A DNA stretch of 37,942 nt, taken from Betaproteobacteria bacterium. GTDB lineage: Bacteria; Pseudomonadota; Gammaproteobacteria; Burkholderiales; SG8-41. Positions within the stretch are counted from its first letter, which is position 1. The number at the start of each line of letters is the position of its first letter. Where the stretch lies: contig JAQGMI010000158.1 of the NCBI GenBank assembly GCA_028292435.1, forward strand, positions 1 to 37,942, in the 5' to 3' direction. Positions 7,795 through 17,104 of the stretch are shown here, piece after piece. The notes beneath the pieces were generated by a model. That model worked only from the letters and a program-made list of their open reading frames with translations. It was not told where the DNA came from and ran no database searches. The translations under genes and the position numbers were made by a program.

Positions 7795-8672
7795 TGCATC
7801 CGATCTCGACGCTCGAGCTGGCCCAGTGGGACACGCCGCTTGAATCGACGCCGGCGGCTGAGGCGACGCTCGAACTCGAACGCGGGAAAGTCTTGTTCAT
7901 GCCGCGGCTTGCCTTCGCGCTGAGCCAGTCCGAATCCCGTTTTCTGTCGCCGGACTGGCTCGAAGGATCGGCCAAGAACGTGAGCTTCGATCCGCGCACG
8001 GACAAGATCGCGCACACCTCGGCCAGCGCCGGCGATCGCGTCGCGCTTGCCGCGATGATGTCGCGCTTTGCGCAACAGGCGCGTCGATTGATCACCAATG
8101 TCTGCCCGCACTATGGCGACGACCTCAGTCCCGGGCTGACGAGCTTTCGGCCGGTGCAGACATCAGGTCGCATGACGTCGCCAAAAAAAGACGATACGCG
8201 CGTGCACATCGATGCATTCGCGTCGCGGCCCAACCAGGGCCGGCGCATCCTGCGCGTGTTCAGCAATGTGAATCCTCGTGGCGAGCCGCGCATATGGGAA
8301 ATCGGGGAGACGTTCGATGCGATGGCGGACCGCTTCGCGCCGCGCATTGCCCGCCAGGCGCCCGGCAGTGCCTGGTTGCTGGAGAAACTCCACATTACCA
8401 AAGGCCGGCGCAGCGCCTACGATCACGTCATGCTCAGGCTGCACGACACAGCGAAGCTCGACGTCGGTTACCAACGCGCAACCGTGAAGACCCGGTTCGA
8501 ATTTCCCGCGCAATCGACATGGATGGTGTTTACCGACCGCGTGATGCATGCCGCGCTGGCGGGGCAATTCCTGCTCGAACAGACTTTCTATCTGCCCGTC
8601 GCGGCCATGCTCGACGAGCGTTACTCACCCCTTCGCATTCTGGAAGATATCTATCAGCGTCAGCTCGCGTAA
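7794..8672 (+). CDS. kdoO: Kdo hydroxylase (Fe(II)/2-oxoglutarate dioxygenase)
   Basis: A 292-residue enzyme resembling the Burkholderia/Yersinia KdoO family, which 3-hydroxylates the outer Kdo of lipopolysaccharide inner core to give Ko. The iron-binding facial triad is visible as HxD in RVHIDAF (His138, Asp140) and a distal His in VMHAAL (His252). Length fits the family (about 290-300). It has no signal peptide or membrane helix, consistent with action on Kdo2-lipid A at the cytoplasmic side. The start overlaps the end of the M48 gene by one base, and an ArnT-like transferase follows 41 bp later. The three genes look like one envelope/LPS unit. Family membership is confident; the exact sugar position is inferred. 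Confidence 0.85.
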   Translation: MHPISTLELAQWDTPLESTPAAEATLELERGKVLFMPRLAFALSQSESRFLSPDWLEGSAKNVSFDPRTDKIAHTSASAGDRVALAAMMSRFAQQARRLITNVCPHYGDDLSPGLTSFRPVQTSGRMTSPKKDDTRVHIDAFASRPNQGRRILRVFSNVNPRGEPRIWEIGETFDAMADRFAPRIARQAPGSAWLLEKLHITKGRRSAYDHVMLRLHDTAKLDVGYQRATVKTRFEFPAQSTWMVFTDRVMHAALAGQFLLEQTFYLPVAAMLDERYSPLRILEDIYQRQLA

Positions 8673-8713
8673 AATCCGGGTGGTTTTAACAATGATAATA
8701 AGCGCCCGATTTC

Positions 8714-10372
8714 ATGATGACACCTAGTGTCGCCCAACCCGGCGCACCGGCAATCCCGCTCGCGTGGGTTTTTGCTATTGCCGCAGCCTGGATATTGCCC
8801 GGCCTCATCGGTCACGATCCGTGGAAGCCTGACGAAGCGTATACCTTCGGCCTCATTTACAGCATGCTCCACGGCGGCGACTGGGTCGTGCCCATGCTCG
8901 CGCACGAGCCGTTCATGGAAAAGCCGCCCCTCTTTTACTGGAGCGCAGCGGCCGTCGCGTCTTTGTTATCGCCGCCATTCGCGGTGCATGACGCGGCGCG
9001 GCTCACGACCGGACTGTTCATGGCGGCGACGTTTGGATTGATCGCCGGCGCCGCACGCGAACTGTACGGCGTCAGCCGCGGCAGGATTGCGGCGCTGATG
9101 TTAATGGGCTGCCTCGGCATACTGGTTCGCAGCCACCAGCTCATTACCGACATTTCACTGATGACCGGCTTTGCGGCCGGGCTGTACGGGTTTGCGCTTG
9201 GACTGCGGCGCCCGGTGGCCGGCGGATTCGTGCTCGGCACGGGCGTGGGTATCGGCTTCATGTCCAAGGGCCTGCTCGCGCCCGGCGTATTCGGCATCAT
9301 CGCCGTTTTGCTATTAATGTTCGCGGCGTGGCGGACCCGCCGGTATGCGATCTGTCTGGGCGTCGCAGCGCTCGCATGCGCGCCGTGGCTCTGTCTTTGG
9401 CCGCTTGCGCTGTACCGGCAGTCGCCGGAACTCTTCACTGAATGGTTGATCGTCAACAACTTCGGACGCTTCTTCGGCACCAATGAAATCGGCCCGCCGG
9501 CCGACACCGCGCACTACTTGCGCATATTGCCGTGGTACGCGCTGCCCGCGCTGCCGCTCGCTGCGTGGGCCCTGTGGCGCACCAGGCTGCAGCAATTCAC
9601 CCTGCCGCCAACCGCTCTGCCGCTCACCGCGTTTTCCGTGATTTTCACGGTCTTGAGCGTATCGGCGGATGCGCGCGAGTTGTACGCATTGCCATTGGTA
9701 CTGCCGCTTGCGCTGCTCGCAACGCCGGCGACCGACACCTTGCGACGCGGCGCGGCAAACCTGATGTACTGGTTCAGCGTGATGGGCGGATGCTTTTTGA
9801 TTGTGGTCGCGTGGTTCTACTGGAGCGCGCTCGAATTGAGTCTGCCGCCGAAACTGCACGATCACCTGCTCGACCTGCAGCCGGGCTACGACACCGGATT
9901 CAGATGGCTGCCGTTCGTGTTTGGCGTGCTCTACACCGCGGGTTGGTTCGGCCTGCTCTTCAAACTCAGAAAGAACCGCGAGCGTCCGGTGATCGCGTGG
10001 GCTGCAACGATGGCCATGATATGGGGCCTGCTCGCGATCCTGTTCGTCAACTGGATCGACGCCGGCAAGAGTTATCGCGCGATGATTGCGGACATGCAAA
10101 AAGCATTGCCTGCCCAGTACGCGTGTATCTCGAGCCTGAATGTCGGCGAACCGCAGCGCGCGATGCTGCAATACTTTGCGAACATCATCACGTGGCGCGT
10201 CGACGTGCGCGGCCGCCAGCGCGGCGATTGCGACTTCATGCTGGTGCAAGGTGTCGCCAGCGAAGAGAACGTGCCGCTCGGTCCGTGGCGAAAAATCTGG
10301 GAAGGCGCGCGACCCGGCGACAAACTCGAACGCTATCGGCTTTACGCGCTCGCCAAAAAACCGTCGCGTTGA
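8714..10372 (+). CDS. ArnT-like glycosyltransferase (GT39/GT83 family), multi-pass membrane protein
   Basis: A 552-residue inner-membrane protein with about 11-12 hydrophobic segments. Its first periplasmic loop carries the family signature: DPWKPDEAY (Asp40, Glu41) and then EKPPLFYW (69-76), as in ArnT and other polyprenyl-phosphate-sugar transferases. ArnT adds 4-amino-4-deoxy-arabinose to lipid A. Here no arn biosynthesis genes are linked, so the donor sugar and acceptor are unknown. A soluble C-terminal domain of about 100 residues, with CISSLNVGEPQRAML, resembles the periplasmic domain of ArnT. Placement after the Kdo hydroxylase suggests an LPS acceptor. Confidence 0.85.
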   Translation: MMTPSVAQPGAPAIPLAWVFAIAAAWILPGLIGHDPWKPDEAYTFGLIYSMLHGGDWVVPMLAHEPFMEKPPLFYWSAAAVASLLSPPFAVHDAARLTTGLFMAATFGLIAGAARELYGVSRGRIAALMLMGCLGILVRSHQLITDISLMTGFAAGLYGFALGLRRPVAGGFVLGTGVGIGFMSKGLLAPGVFGIIAVLLLMFAAWRTRRYAICLGVAALACAPWLCLWPLALYRQSPELFTEWLIVNNFGRFFGTNEIGPPADTAHYLRILPWYALPALPLAAWALWRTRLQQFTLPPTALPLTAFSVIFTVLSVSADARELYALPLVLPLALLATPATDTLRRGAANLMYWFSVMGGCFLIVVAWFYWSALELSLPPKLHDHLLDLQPGYDTGFRWLPFVFGVLYTAGWFGLLFKLRKNRERPVIAWAATMAMIWGLLAILFVNWIDAGKSYRAMIADMQKALPAQYACISSLNVGEPQRAMLQYFANIITWRVDVRGRQRGDCDFMLVQGVASEENVPLGPWRKIWEGARPGDKLERYRLYALAKKPSR

Positions 10373-10445
10373 ACGGCCCTGAAGAACGGCGCTGGACGCC
10401 GGCTCTATCCAACTTTTCCCGTCCGCCGCTGTCTATTATCGAATC

Positions 10446-11306
10446 ATGAGCGACACCATCCAGCGTTTCCTGTTCGAGCATGCGCCGGTGCGGGGCGAGA
10501 TCGTGCATCTCGAAAAGACGTGGCGCGAGGTGCTCGACCGTCACGCATACCCGCCGCCGGTGCGCGCCTTGCTCGGCGACATGATGGCCGCCGCCGCACT
10601 GCTTATCGCCACGCTTAAATTCGGCGGCACGCTCATCATGCAGATTCAGGGCACCGGGCCGGTCAAGCTGCTCGTCGTTGAATGCACGAGCGATCATCAT
10701 ATGCGCGCGACCGCGAAGTGGTCGGAGGTACCGCCAACCGGTGACTTGGCCGCGCTGGTGGGCGATGGCAAATTTGCAATTACGCTCGATGCCGGCAAGG
10801 GCGCGCCCGGCTATCAGGGCGTCGTCGCGCTTGAGGGCGCGAATGTGGCCGCAGCGCTCGAACAATATATGCAACGCTCGGAGCAGATCGAGACGCGTCT
10901 ATGGCTCACGACCGGCGAAGATTGCGCCGCCGGCCTGCTGCTGCAGAAACTGCCCGCCGCCGATAGCGCCGACGACGATACGTGGCGGCGCGCGACCCTG
11001 CTCGCCGCATCGCTCACGCCGCAGGAGCTCGTGGCTCATGGTGCGCCTGAACTGCTTCACCGGCTTTACTCGGCGGAAGATATTCGCCTGTTCAAACCGC
11101 GGCCCGTTGAATTCCACTGCACTTGCTCGCGGGCGCGCGTGGTCTCGATGCTGCAGATGCTCGGCCGCGCAGAAACCGAGAGCATCATCGCCGAGCGCGG
11201 AGAAGTCGAAGTCTGCTGCGAGTTCTGCAACCAACCCTACCGCTTCGATCGCGCCGAATCAGCGGCGTTGTTTACGCCGGCCGCAATTCAGTCCACTCGT
11301 CATTAA
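10446..11306 (+). CDS. hslO: Hsp33, redox-regulated holdase chaperone
   Basis: A 286-residue cytoplasmic chaperone activated by oxidation. The N-terminal domain (about 1-180) has LKFGGTLIMQIQGTGPVKLLVVE, typical of Hsp33. The C-terminal zinc switch has Cys225-x-Cys227 and Cys258-x-x-Cys261, the four canonical ligands. One extra cysteine (Cys257) sits directly before the CxxC pair. Oxidation of the four releases zinc and exposes the client-binding surface. The gene stands 73 bp after the ArnT-like gene with no clear ribosome-binding site. Confidence 0.95.
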   Translation: MSDTIQRFLFEHAPVRGEIVHLEKTWREVLDRHAYPPPVRALLGDMMAAAALLIATLKFGGTLIMQIQGTGPVKLLVVECTSDHHMRATAKWSEVPPTGDLAALVGDGKFAITLDAGKGAPGYQGVVALEGANVAAALEQYMQRSEQIETRLWLTTGEDCAAGLLLQKLPAADSADDDTWRRATLLAASLTPQELVAHGAPELLHRLYSAEDIRLFKPRPVEFHCTCSRARVVSMLQMLGRAETESIIAERGEVEVCCEFCNQPYRFDRAESAALFTPAAIQSTRH

Positions 11307-11334
11307 GGGCAGCGTTATCCGCCCGTGTTGATTC

Positions 11335-11363
11335 TCGACACTCGCAGAGTGCGGGCGTAAAAT
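11335..11363 (+). promoter_or_regulatory. Candidate promoter with internal operator-like repeat, upstream of thiolase
   Basis: TCGACA (11335-11340) and TAAAAT (11358-11363) are 17 bp apart, each 5/6 to consensus. A perfect inverted repeat CACTC-GCA-GAGTG (11339-11351) overlaps the -35 end and the spacer, where a repressor could block polymerase. The leader to the ATG is about 80 nt. Confidence 0.4.
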
Positions 11364-11450
11364 CACTGCCCCGCTTCGAAACGCCCAACGCATCCCACTC
11401 GTAGCATCCCGCCCGCATCGAATTCAACACAACGGTCCAAGGAGAGCACC

Positions 11451-12641
11451 ATGAGCAACGAACGTGAAGTGGTCGTATTGAGCGGCGCCCGCACAGCCAT
11501 CGGTGATTATGGCGGCGCGCTGAAAGACCTCGCGCCAACCGAGCTTGCGGGGCAGATCATACAAGAAGCGGTAAAGCGCGCGAAAGTTGATCCCAAAGCG
11601 GTCGGCACGATGGTGCTCGGCAACGTGATCCACACCGAAGCCAAAGATATGTACGTGTCGCGTGTCGCCTGCATCAAAGCCGGCCTGCCGCAGGAAACGA
11701 CGGCGCTGACCGTCAATCGCCTGTGCGGCAGCGGCCTGCAGGCCATCATCAGCGCGGCGCAGATGATTAAGCTCGGTGATTGCGACGTTGCAGTGGGCGC
11801 CGGCGTCGAATCGATGAGCCGCGGCGGCTATCTCATGCCGACATTGCGCTGGGGCCAGCGCATGAACGACGGCGGCGTAGTCGACATGATGGTCGGTGCG
11901 CTGACTGATCCGTTTGAATCCGTGCACATGGGCATCACTGCCGAAAACATCGCGTCGCAATGGAAGATCAGCCGCGAGCAACAGGATGAGTTTGCGGTCG
12001 AAAGCCATCGCCGCGCGATCAATGCGATGGAGAAAGGTTATTTCAAAGACCAGATCATGCCGGTCGAATTGAAAACCCGCAAAGGCACGACAGTCTTTGA
12101 TAAGGACGAGCATCCGCGCGCCGATGCAACGCTGGAAGGCATGGCGAAGCTTCGTGCGGTATTCAAAAAGGACGGTTCCGTCACCGCCGGCAATGCCTCC
12201 GGCATCAACGACGGCGCGGCGGCAATCGTCATGATGGAAAAATCCGCGGCTGAAAAACAGGGCCTGAAGCCGATGGCGCGACTGGTGTCGTACGGTCTTG
12301 CCGGCGTCGATCCGAAAATCATGGGCATCGGCCCGGTGCCGGCGTGCAAGATCGCGCTCGACAAAGCCGGCCTCAAGGTCAGCGACATGGACGTGATCGA
12401 AGCGAATGAAGCGTTCGCCGTGCAGGCGATGGCAGTCGCGTGCGATCTGCAATTCGACTCCAAGAAGACCAACCCGAACGGGGGCGCGGTCGGCCTCGGT
12501 CACCCGATCGGCGCGACCGGCGCGCTGATCACCGTCAAAGCGCTGTACGAACTGCAGCGCATCGGCGGCCGCTACGCGCTGGTTACGATGTGCATCGGCG
12601 GCGGCCAGGGTATCGCCGCGATTTACGAGCGCATGCACTAA
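11451..12641 (+). CDS. Acetyl-CoA C-acetyltransferase (thiolase)
   Basis: A 396-residue thiolase of the biosynthetic/degradative PhaA-AtoB type, joining two acetyl-CoA to acetoacetyl-CoA or the reverse. The three catalytic elements are present: Cys92 in NRLCGSGLQAI, His351 in GGAVGLGHPIGATG, and Cys381 in CIGGGQG. Length is standard (about 390-395). AAGGAG lies 9 bp before the ATG. It stands alone, with its own candidate promoter and terminator. No phaB or phaC is linked, although a PhaM-like protein is encoded at 28913-29197. A role in polyhydroxyalkanoate synthesis, ketone metabolism or fatty-acid turnover cannot be settled here. Confidence 0.94.
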   Translation: MSNEREVVVLSGARTAIGDYGGALKDLAPTELAGQIIQEAVKRAKVDPKAVGTMVLGNVIHTEAKDMYVSRVACIKAGLPQETTALTVNRLCGSGLQAIISAAQMIKLGDCDVAVGAGVESMSRGGYLMPTLRWGQRMNDGGVVDMMVGALTDPFESVHMGITAENIASQWKISREQQDEFAVESHRRAINAMEKGYFKDQIMPVELKTRKGTTVFDKDEHPRADATLEGMAKLRAVFKKDGSVTAGNASGINDGAAAIVMMEKSAAEKQGLKPMARLVSYGLAGVDPKIMGIGPVPACKIALDKAGLKVSDMDVIEANEAFAVQAMAVACDLQFDSKKTNPNGGAVGLGHPIGATGALITVKALYELQRIGGRYALVTMCIGGGQGIAAIYERMH

Positions 12642-12663
12642 GCGAAAAAATCGATTCCGGAAC

Positions 12664-12692
12664 AACGCGCGTTTTCTGACGCGCGTTTTTTT
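12664..12692 (+). terminator. Intrinsic terminator of the thiolase gene
   Basis: Perfect arms AACGCGCG (12664-12671) and CGCGCGTT (12680-12687) around an 8-nt loop, followed by a T-run to 12692. It starts 23 bp after the thiolase stop. Confidence 0.85.
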
Positions 12693-12825
12693 GGTTCATC
12701 GTTTGTCGGCGAGTAAACCGCAAAACGCCCCAGGCAGGTAAGAATTACACGCCTGCGCCCGGTTACTCATAGCCGCCGAAAGCCAGTAAAATTATCGCTT
12801 CGACGCAACTCTGCGCGACTGCATT

Positions 12826-14391
12826 ATGTCCACCCTCACCTCTTCCCGCACCTGGCTTGCGCTCAAATCGCATCGCGAACAGTTCGCGGGCGCGCGCATG
12901 ACCGACTTGTTCGCTGCCGACGCGAATCGATTCGATAAGTTTTCCCTGCAAGCCGGCAGTTTGCTGCTCGATTACTCCAAGAACCTCGCCAGTGCCGAAA
13001 CGATGCAGCTTTTGATGGCACTCGCGCGCGAGCGCCAACTCGGCAACGAAATTCAGCGCCTTTTGACCGGCGACAAAATCAACACGAGCGAAGACCGCGC
13101 CGCATTGCATACGGCATTGCGCGGCAGCGCGCCCGTGATGGTCGATGGCAACGACGTCATGCCCGAAGTCAAAGCAACGCTCGCGCAAATGCGCGAATTC
13201 TGCAACGGCGTGCGCGATGGATCGATCGGCGGCCCGGGCGGCCGCAGGTTTACCGATGTCATCAACGTCGGCATTGGCGGGTCGCATCTCGGCCCGGCGC
13301 TCGCGACCACTGCCCTGGCGACGTATGGCAAAGGCGGCCCGCGCGTGCATTACGTTTCGAATGTGGATGCCGGGGCGGTTGAACGTTTACTCGAAGGCCT
13401 CGACCCGGCGACGACGCTCGCCATTGTCGAATCCAAAACGTTCAGCACGATCGAGACGCTCACGAACGCGACCATCGTGCGCGAGTGGATGGGACCGTCG
13501 GCACGCGCGCCCGGCAGCAATCAGCTGGTCGCGGTGACGGCGAACGTCCGGCTGGCCGGCGAATTCGGCGTCGCGCCGGCGCATGTGTTTCCGTGCTGGG
13601 ATTGGGTCGGCGGCCGCTATTCGCTGTGGTCGGCAATGGGATTGCCGGTCGCGCTTGGCATCGGCATGGACAATTTCGAAGCGCTGTTGCATGGTGCGCA
13701 CGAAATGGATGCGCATTTCCGCGACGCGCCGTTCGAGCGCAGCATGCCGGTGATACTCGCGCTGCTCGGCATCTGGTACAACGATTTTTTCGGCGCGGCC
13801 TCGCACGCCATCCTGCCGTACGACGAATCGCTCGCGCTGTTGCCCGCGCACTTGCAGCAGCTCGACATGGAATCGAGCGGCAAGCAGCTTACGCGCGACG
13901 GCGACGCCGTCGATTACGATACGGGCATGATCATCTGGGGTGCGACAGGCACCAACGCCCAGCATTCATTTTTTCAATTGCTGCATCAGGGCACGCGGCT
14001 CGTGCCCGCCGATTTCATCGCGGTCTGCAAGCCGCAACACACGAATACGAAATCGCATGCAATTCTGCTCGCTAATTTTTTGGCGCAGACCGCGGCGCTG
14101 ATGAACGGCGCGCTGAAAGACGGTTTTCCGGGCAACCGGCCAAGCAATTCGATTCTCGTGCAGCAGTTGACGCCGCACACGCTCGGCATGCTCATTGCTC
14201 TCTACGAACACAAGGTGTTCGTGCAGAACACCATCTGGGGCATCAATGCGTTCGATCAGCCCGGCGTCGAACTCGGCAAGCGGCTCGCGACGAGCATCCT
14301 GCCGGAGGTCGAGGCCGCGGGCGCAGTCACCGCTTATGATGCCTCGACCAACGGGCTCGTTAATTTCATCAAAGCGCATCAAACCCGTTGA
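12826..14391 (+). CDS. pgi: Glucose-6-phosphate isomerase
   Basis: A 521-residue cytoplasmic enzyme interconverting glucose-6-phosphate and fructose-6-phosphate. Family signatures include VGIGGSHLGP (148-157), GGRYSLWSAMGLP (262-274), MESSGK with catalytic Glu349, GTNAQHSFFQ with His380, and QPGVELGK with Lys485. Length is slightly shorter than E. coli Pgi (549), as in many Betaproteobacteria. It follows the thiolase terminator by about 130 bp. A TAAAAT hexamer at 12787 could be a -10, but I see no good -35. Confidence 0.97.
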   Translation: MSTLTSSRTWLALKSHREQFAGARMTDLFAADANRFDKFSLQAGSLLLDYSKNLASAETMQLLMALARERQLGNEIQRLLTGDKINTSEDRAALHTALRGSAPVMVDGNDVMPEVKATLAQMREFCNGVRDGSIGGPGGRRFTDVINVGIGGSHLGPALATTALATYGKGGPRVHYVSNVDAGAVERLLEGLDPATTLAIVESKTFSTIETLTNATIVREWMGPSARAPGSNQLVAVTANVRLAGEFGVAPAHVFPCWDWVGGRYSLWSAMGLPVALGIGMDNFEALLHGAHEMDAHFRDAPFERSMPVILALLGIWYNDFFGAASHAILPYDESLALLPAHLQQLDMESSGKQLTRDGDAVDYDTGMIIWGATGTNAQHSFFQLLHQGTRLVPADFIAVCKPQHTNTKSHAILLANFLAQTAALMNGALKDGFPGNRPSNSILVQQLTPHTLGMLIALYEHKVFVQNTIWGINAFDQPGVELGKRLATSILPEVEAAGAVTAYDASTNGLVNFIKAHQTR

Positions 14392-14467
14392 GTCGCGCAC
14401 CGGCATTCCGGCCTGCCATTAACCGCATCATCCGCAAAGATTTACTGATCGCCTCGAGGAGAACCGC

Positions 14468-14674
14468 ATGAACGAAGAAGCCTTTAACATGAGCATCCGC
14501 AAATTTCTAAAAACGGTCGGCGTGCGGTCGCAGTCCGAAATCGAACGCGCGGTGGCCAAGGCGATCACCGACCACAAGTTGAAGGGCAACGAAACTTTTC
14601 CCGCGCACATGCAGTTGAAGATCGAAGCAATCGGGCTCGACATCACGCTCGACGGCGAGATCAAGCTCGAGTAA
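14468..14674 (+). CDS. DUF6494 family small protein, function unknown
   Basis: A 68-residue soluble protein (MNEEAFNMSIRKFLKTVGV...). It has a helical N-terminal part and a C-terminal part ending in LDITLDGEIKLE. The pattern matches a small conserved family (DUF6494) found widely in proteobacteria and without known function. GAGGAGA lies 6 bp before the ATG, which supports it as a real gene despite its size. It lies 76 bp after pgi and converges on the retropepsin-like gene. Confidence 0.8.
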   Translation: MNEEAFNMSIRKFLKTVGVRSQSEIERAVAKAITDHKLKGNETFPAHMQLKIEAIGLDITLDGEIKLE

Positions 14675-14685
14675 ACGCAGCGGCC

Positions 14686-15189
14686 TTATTGACGCAGAAT
14701 CAGCTGGTCGCCGCGTTGGGTAAACTCGACGCGGCCGAGAAAACTCATTCCCAGCAGCACGACTTCTTTTTCGAGCCCTTCGGACATCACCGCGCCGACA
14801 TCCGTTAATTCGAGCGGTCCCAGGCGCACGCTGGCGAGCCGTGTCTGATAGCCGGGCGCCGGGCCGTTCGCCGTCATCAAGGTGACCGCCGCGCCGCGTT
14901 TCAGGCCGAGTTCACGCCCGAGCGACAGCGGCAGTGCGACCCAGGTAGCGCCCGTATCGAGCAAAAACGTCACCGGTCGCCCGCTGATCTCGCCCTCGGC
15001 CAGATAGTGGCCGGCGCGATTGCGCGCGAGCGTCAGTTCGCCGCGCTGCGCGCTCAGCGCAGCGGCGGTATTCGGGTTCATCTCGTGCGCCTGCCGCTGG
15101 CTGAAATACCAGTAAAGGCCGCCGATAATCAGCGCCCACGCGATGGCAAGCATGAGCTTGCCGCCGCTGCTATGCGGATTGGATTCCAT
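14686..15189 (-). CDS. Membrane-anchored retropepsin-like aspartic protease
   Basis: A 167-residue protein with one N-terminal membrane helix (about 12-29) and a periplasmic clan AA aspartic-protease domain. The catalytic motif is FLLDTGATWVALP (Asp78), followed by a YQTRLASVRLG segment and a second conserved segment VVLLGMSFLGR. It matches the single-domain family (TIGR02281 type) that acts as a homodimer, like retroviral protease. The substrate is unknown. It lies 54 bp downstream of orn on the same strand. Confidence 0.85.
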   Translation of the reverse strand: MESNPHSSGGKLMLAIAWALIIGGLYWYFSQRQAHEMNPNTAAALSAQRGELTLARNRAGHYLAEGEISGRPVTFLLDTGATWVALPLSLGRELGLKRGAAVTLMTANGPAPGYQTRLASVRLGPLELTDVGAVMSEGLEKEVVLLGMSFLGRVEFTQRGDQLILRQ

Positions 15190-15243
15190 CGTTGAAATTG
15201 TCCGGACGGGCGGCCCTGAAAGCGATCGTCGGGTGGCGAAGCG

Positions 15244-15789
15244 TCAAAGCTTTAAAAAATGCTCGCGGTAGTACTTGAGTTCGTCGATCGACTCGTGAAC
15301 GTCGGCCAGCGCTTCATGGCGGCCGTGCTTGGTCATGCCCGAAGCCAGTTCGGGCCGCCAACGCCGCATCAACTCCTTCAGCGTGCTCACATCGAGGTTG
15401 CGGTAATGAAAGTGGGCTTCGAACGCGGGCAGATATTTCACCATGAAGCGGCGGTCCTGGTGGACTGAATTACCGCACAGCGGCGACACGCCCGCCGGCA
15501 CGTGCTCTTTCAGGAAAGCAACGAGCTGCTGGTCCGCCGCCGTTTCATCGACCGTAGAAGCCTTGACCCGGTCGATCAAGCCCGACTTTGCATGCGTGCT
15601 CTTGTTCCACGCGTCCATTGCGTCAAGCACCGTAGCTGGTTGATGCACGACGACGACCGGGCCTTCGGCGACGACGTTCAAATTCGTGTTCGTGACGACA
15701 ATCGCCACTTCCAGCACTCTTTCGATGGACGGATCGAGTCCGCTCATTTCCATGTCGACCCAGATCAGGTTGTTCGCGTCGGCTGCCAT
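15244..15789 (-). CDS. orn: Oligoribonuclease
   Basis: A 181-residue 3'-5' exoribonuclease of the DEDDh group that degrades 2-5-nt RNAs, including pGpG from c-di-GMP breakdown. The catalytic residues are all visible: Asp12 and Glu14 in [10 protein letters not shown], Asp112 in SVHQDRRF, His158 in [10 protein letters not shown] and Asp163. Length is standard. It is divergent from the Ste24-type protease gene, and the two starts are 56 bp apart, so their promoters must overlap. Confidence 0.97.
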   Translation of the reverse strand: MAADANNLIWVDMEMSGLDPSIERVLEVAIVVTNTNLNVVAEGPVVVVHQPATVLDAMDAWNKSTHAKSGLIDRVKASTVDETAADQQLVAFLKEHVPAGVSPLCGNSVHQDRRFMVKYLPAFEAHFHYRNLDVSTLKELMRRWRPELASGMTKHGRHEALADVHESIDELKYYREHFLKL

Positions 15790-15845
15790 TGGTTTAGATG
15801 AACGAAAAGGAACGATATTTTGTCATAGTTCGTCTTCATAGGATA

Positions 15846-17099
15846 ATGTCCGGTCATATGCAAACTTTCGGTCTGATCTTCCTCGCCGCGCTTGCGCTCG
15901 CCACGGGCACCAAACTCTGGCTTGCCCTGCGCCATCTCGCCCACATCAATCGGCATCGCGATGCGGTGCCGGCGGAGTTCGCCAGCGACATCAGCCTCGA
16001 CAGCCATCATCACGCGGCGGACTACAGCAGCGCCAAGACCCGGCTCGGCATGCTGACCACCGTGTTTGAAGCCGCATTGATTCTCGCCCTGACGTTTGGC
16101 GGTGCGCTGCAGTGGATGCTCGACCTCACCAGCGCATGGTTTGAGCCAGGCGTGATGCGCGGCGTTGCTCTGCTGCTCCTGCTCGGCGCGGCGACCAGCG
16201 TGCTCGATCTGCCTTTTTCCTGGTATCGCACTTTCAGCATCGAGCAGCGCTTCGGTTTCAACAAGATGACGCCGCGCATGTTTATCGTCGACGGGCTGAA
16301 GAACGCGGCGCTTGCCGCCGCACTGGGCGTCCCGCTGATTGCGTGCATCTTGTGGGTCATGGAGCGCGCGGGCAATCTGTGGTGGTTGTACGCATGGTTG
16401 ATCTGGGTTGCGTTTAATCTTGTGATCCTCACGGTTTATCCCGTGTGGATTGCGCCGCTCTTCAACAAGTTTTCGCCGCTTGACGACGCGCAGCTTAAAA
16501 CGCGCATCGAGCAGTTGCTCGAGCGCTGCGGGTTCAAGGCGCAAGGGCTGATGGTCATGGACGGCTCGCGGCGCTCGAGCCACGGCAACGCGTATTTCAC
16601 CGGCTTCGGCAAATCCAAGCGCATCGTTTTTTTCGACACCCTCCTTTCGAGGTTATTGCCGAGCGAGATCGAGGCGGTACTGGCGCATGAACTCGGCCAT
16701 TTCAAGCTGCGCCATGTCGTCAAACGTATTGCGTGGATATTTACCGCGAGCCTTGCATTCATGTGGTTGCTCGCGCAGCTCATGAACCAGACCTGGTTTT
16801 ACGCCGGGCTGAACGTCCAAACGCAGTCGACGGCGATCGCGCTGGTATTATTTTTTATCGTCGTCCCGCAGTTCATTTTTCTGCTGCACCCGCTGACCAG
16901 CTTTTACTCGCGCAAGCACGAGTTCGAGGCCGACCACTATGCGGCGCAGCACGCGTCGGTAAGCGACCTCATTTCGGCGCTGGTAAAACTCTACAAAGAC
17001 AACGCGGCAACCCTGACGCCCGATCCGCTGCATTCGATGTTTTACGATTCACATCCGCCGGCAACCTTGCGTATCGCGCGGTTGCAATCGATCAGGTAA
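15846..17099 (+). CDS. M48 family Ste24-type membrane endopeptidase
   Basis: A 417-residue multi-pass membrane zinc protease resembling CAAX-prenyl protease Ste24. The zinc site is HELGH (His281, Glu282, His285) with third ligand Glu361 in HEFEADHYA. About 6-7 hydrophobic segments flank it, and an N-terminal Ste24 domain (about 30-205) is present. ATG 15846 is preferred because AGGA stands just upstream. Alternatives are ATG 15798, nine bases from the divergent orn start, and ATG 15858. In bacteria, which lack most prenylation substrates, a role in membrane-protein quality control is likely. A pterin dehydratase gene starts 5 bp after its stop. Confidence 0.92.
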   Translation: MSGHMQTFGLIFLAALALATGTKLWLALRHLAHINRHRDAVPAEFASDISLDSHHHAADYSSAKTRLGMLTTVFEAALILALTFGGALQWMLDLTSAWFEPGVMRGVALLLLLGAATSVLDLPFSWYRTFSIEQRFGFNKMTPRMFIVDGLKNAALAAALGVPLIACILWVMERAGNLWWLYAWLIWVAFNLVILTVYPVWIAPLFNKFSPLDDAQLKTRIEQLLERCGFKAQGLMVMDGSRRSSHGNAYFTGFGKSKRIVFFDTLLSRLLPSEIEAVLAHELGHFKLRHVVKRIAWIFTASLAFMWLLAQLMNQTWFYAGLNVQTQSTAIALVLFFIVVPQFIFLLHPLTSFYSRKHEFEADHYAAQHASVSDLISALVKLYKDNAATLTPDPLHSMFYDSHPPATLRIARLQSIR

Positions 17100-17104
17100 A
17101 GCGC

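Noticed and set aside
11424..12665. A 413-codon open frame antisense to the thiolase gene
   Set aside because: It lies wholly opposite a gene with intact catalytic motifs. Its composition (Arg, Asp, His rich) is that of a shadow frame in GC-rich DNA, and it resembles no family.
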